A stretch of DNA of 64,000 nt from an uncultured Clostridia bacterium (GTDB lineage Bacteria; Bacillota; Clostridia; Christensenellales; Borkfalkiaceae): NCBI GenBank assembly GCA_947632195.1, contig CANROE010000005.1:1-64000 (forward strand), in the 5' to 3' direction. The notes below the pieces were generated by a model. It was not told the DNA's origin. It worked only from the letters and a program-made list of their open reading frames with translations, and did not search any database. How positions within the stretch are numbered: the first letter of the stretch is position 1; every line of letters begins with the position of its first letter. Position numbers and translations under genes: made by a program. Positions 63,801 through 64,000 of the stretch are shown here, piece by piece.

Positions 63801-64000
63801 CTTTTCGGTGCGCGTCGATCCCGCCCTCATTACGCTCCGTTTGAAAAGCGGTGCCGCAGACGGGGAATATGCCGCGCGGGAATACGGAGACGCCGCGCAT
63901 ACGCAGCAAGAGCTTTGGAGCAGGGTGTGCGAAAATATCGCCTCGGCCACCGTGACGGCGGCGGACGGAAAGGAAAACGAACAGCCGCTCGGCAGCGGAT
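60865..64000 (+). CDS. Partial surface protein with right-handed beta-helix and MBG-like domains (runs off window)
   Basis: The open frame runs 1045 codons without a stop to the window edge. The N-terminus has a signal/TM segment (about residues 6-27, LLFSLMAVLLVCIAGTWALL). From about 140 to 410 there are roughly ten beta-helix turns of the type GGGIYVYNSGSIAMSGGEIA with conserved Gly triplets and Asn ladders. From about 620 on come MBG/Ig-like domains (LTIKAKDSEIVYGEEPVG, ELRLQLTAEDCVYTGEE). This layout is typical of large adhesins or polysaccharide-binding proteins. GGGAG lies before the ATG. The C-terminal anchor is outside the window. No good promoter hexamers were found. Confidence 0.85.
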   Translation, partial: MKVFRKFLLFSLMAVLLVCIAGTWALLRQRTRNVLAEEAAIGGAVAEVTAGGEPVQYDTFSRAWAAATSAPSACVKLLDDVVTASSLKITSGDNVTLDLNGYALKREGRGSVIQIAVGALTVKDSDPKGRTHRIDDVTAEGNGLAAEIAGGLITGGNSTQNGGGIYVLSGSLTLLGGTVAGNSAEKGGGIFVNSSAAFTMTGGSIVYNAAGSQGGGIMVNSNEVSTVSGGTIAHNTAIFGGGLYVGKNTVQLENTVIMGNIASENGGGIYVYNSGSIAMSGGEIAENSARYEGGGAYVGGGSFTVSDGEICGNTAAHGGGGILLCEGTLEVSDGVSICQNTTRFLGGGLCILAEYETEVTLSGGEISGNSAEVGGGVYLFGGDFRVGGGLRICGNAAGDLYLGKGKIAVGGKLTEGAEIGVKNANGTVTVGYTEAGNAAADWNKYFFDNDGHPCRGISEEEVYFADSHIPFAEFFADEVCHWKQCGVCCDRLESAAHTFEPSFSGRAGERLLFLECTETDCPKHTDAVVEPMTLDSIEAEGALTATAYDREFYGEFLVKAAFGDPSGEYFFYDTVEGATVETPWVTAPRTEEYYLVSDSYVMLSYAENGVERTARLPITVGVLQVAVPSADGTEFFYNGTEQTYRLAGVTQGKVSVSGNVQKNAGVYPVTAALSDKQNCVWAGTEKDTADITFSFKISKAPLTIKAKDSEIVYGEEPVGRGVVFGAFAEGENESMLGGAIEYRFGYETFGDVGEYTVQPYGYTAENYEIVYLSGVLTVKARELRLQLTAEDCVYTGEEKRARYTLKNCVNGDEKTLRVSLFYNGLPFAPVKAGSYRVTAAVSGGKIGNYFYDETVQAVFEIAKAKLNYGGGSLEYGYVFLPDQPTHPLKLDEEDYPTAVDGSAVALSYAFATYDGTDNGLIEKQRELFGRVQKGDLGGLETEEWKQYRTDNPDLNISLPKGYCVFFKAEAENHETLYGCFSVRVDPALITLRLKSGAADGEYAAREYGDAAHTQQELWSRVCENIASATVTAADGKENEQPLGSG

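Overview
This window looks like the chromosome of a strictly anaerobic, Gram-positive member of the Clostridia (Bacillota). The evidence is a SpoIIR sporulation signal protein, a group-B-like [FeFe] hydrogenase, an iron-sulfur flavoprotein, a ku/ligD pair, very regular sigma-A promoters (several are TTGACA-17-TATAAT), lipoproteins, and large membrane-anchored surface proteins. Composite dispersed repeats fill several intergenic gaps. GC is moderately high and ATGA start/stop overlaps are common. I cannot name the species. An uncultured gut Clostridia lineage is a reasonable guess but is not shown by the sequence. I see no insertion sequence, phage or CRISPR array.

Layout. 0-5 kb: tRNA-Arg, mnmA, a YjbR-like protein, spoIIR with a hairpin over its ribosome binding site, a GIY-YIG protein, a 53-codon gene too short for usual ORF cutoffs, a repeat patch, and a phosphoribosyltransferase-like gene. 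5-12 kb: grpE-dnaK-dnaJ and an ABC/FtsX exporter. 12-19 kb: a zinc-ribbon membrane protein, a hemolysin III homologue, a four-gene operon (iron-sulfur flavoprotein, kinase-like protein, [FeFe] hydrogenase, phosphopantetheinyl transferase), then a short-chain dehydrogenase and a queuosine-precursor transporter on the minus strand. 19-35 kb: a 1983-aa lipoprotein, ligD and ku (divergent), a 929-aa surface protein, and an operon with a VTT-acyltransferase fusion and a YfcC transporter. 35-58.6 kb: nucleic-acid catabolism. 58.6-64 kb: a GH31 glycosidase and a beta-helix surface protein that runs off the window.

The most striking part is 35-58 kb. A plus-strand operon (35,073-42,583) encodes DeoC, DeoD, DeoB, cytidine deaminase, a 5'-nucleotidase lipoprotein, pyrimidine-nucleoside phosphorylase, thymidine kinase and a membrane-anchored secreted endonuclease I. 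After a terminator and a consensus promoter comes a second plus-strand block (42,808-54,308). It has two unknown membrane proteins, a complete CUT1-type ABC importer, its binding lipoprotein, a lipoprotein with a staphylococcal-nuclease domain plus OB-like segment, and a 1285-aa lipoprotein with OB-like modules. On the minus strand beyond it lie two NrnA-like DHH phosphoesterases and SurE in one overlapping operon. Divergent from these is a gene fusing a 5'(3')-deoxyribonucleotidase to a guanylate-kinase domain. Together they could cut extracellular DNA/RNA at the surface, dephosphorylate it, import the products, and feed deoxyribose and ribose phosphate into glycolysis. The individual families are read from sequence. 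The substrate of the CUT1 importer and the idea of one integrated system are inference.
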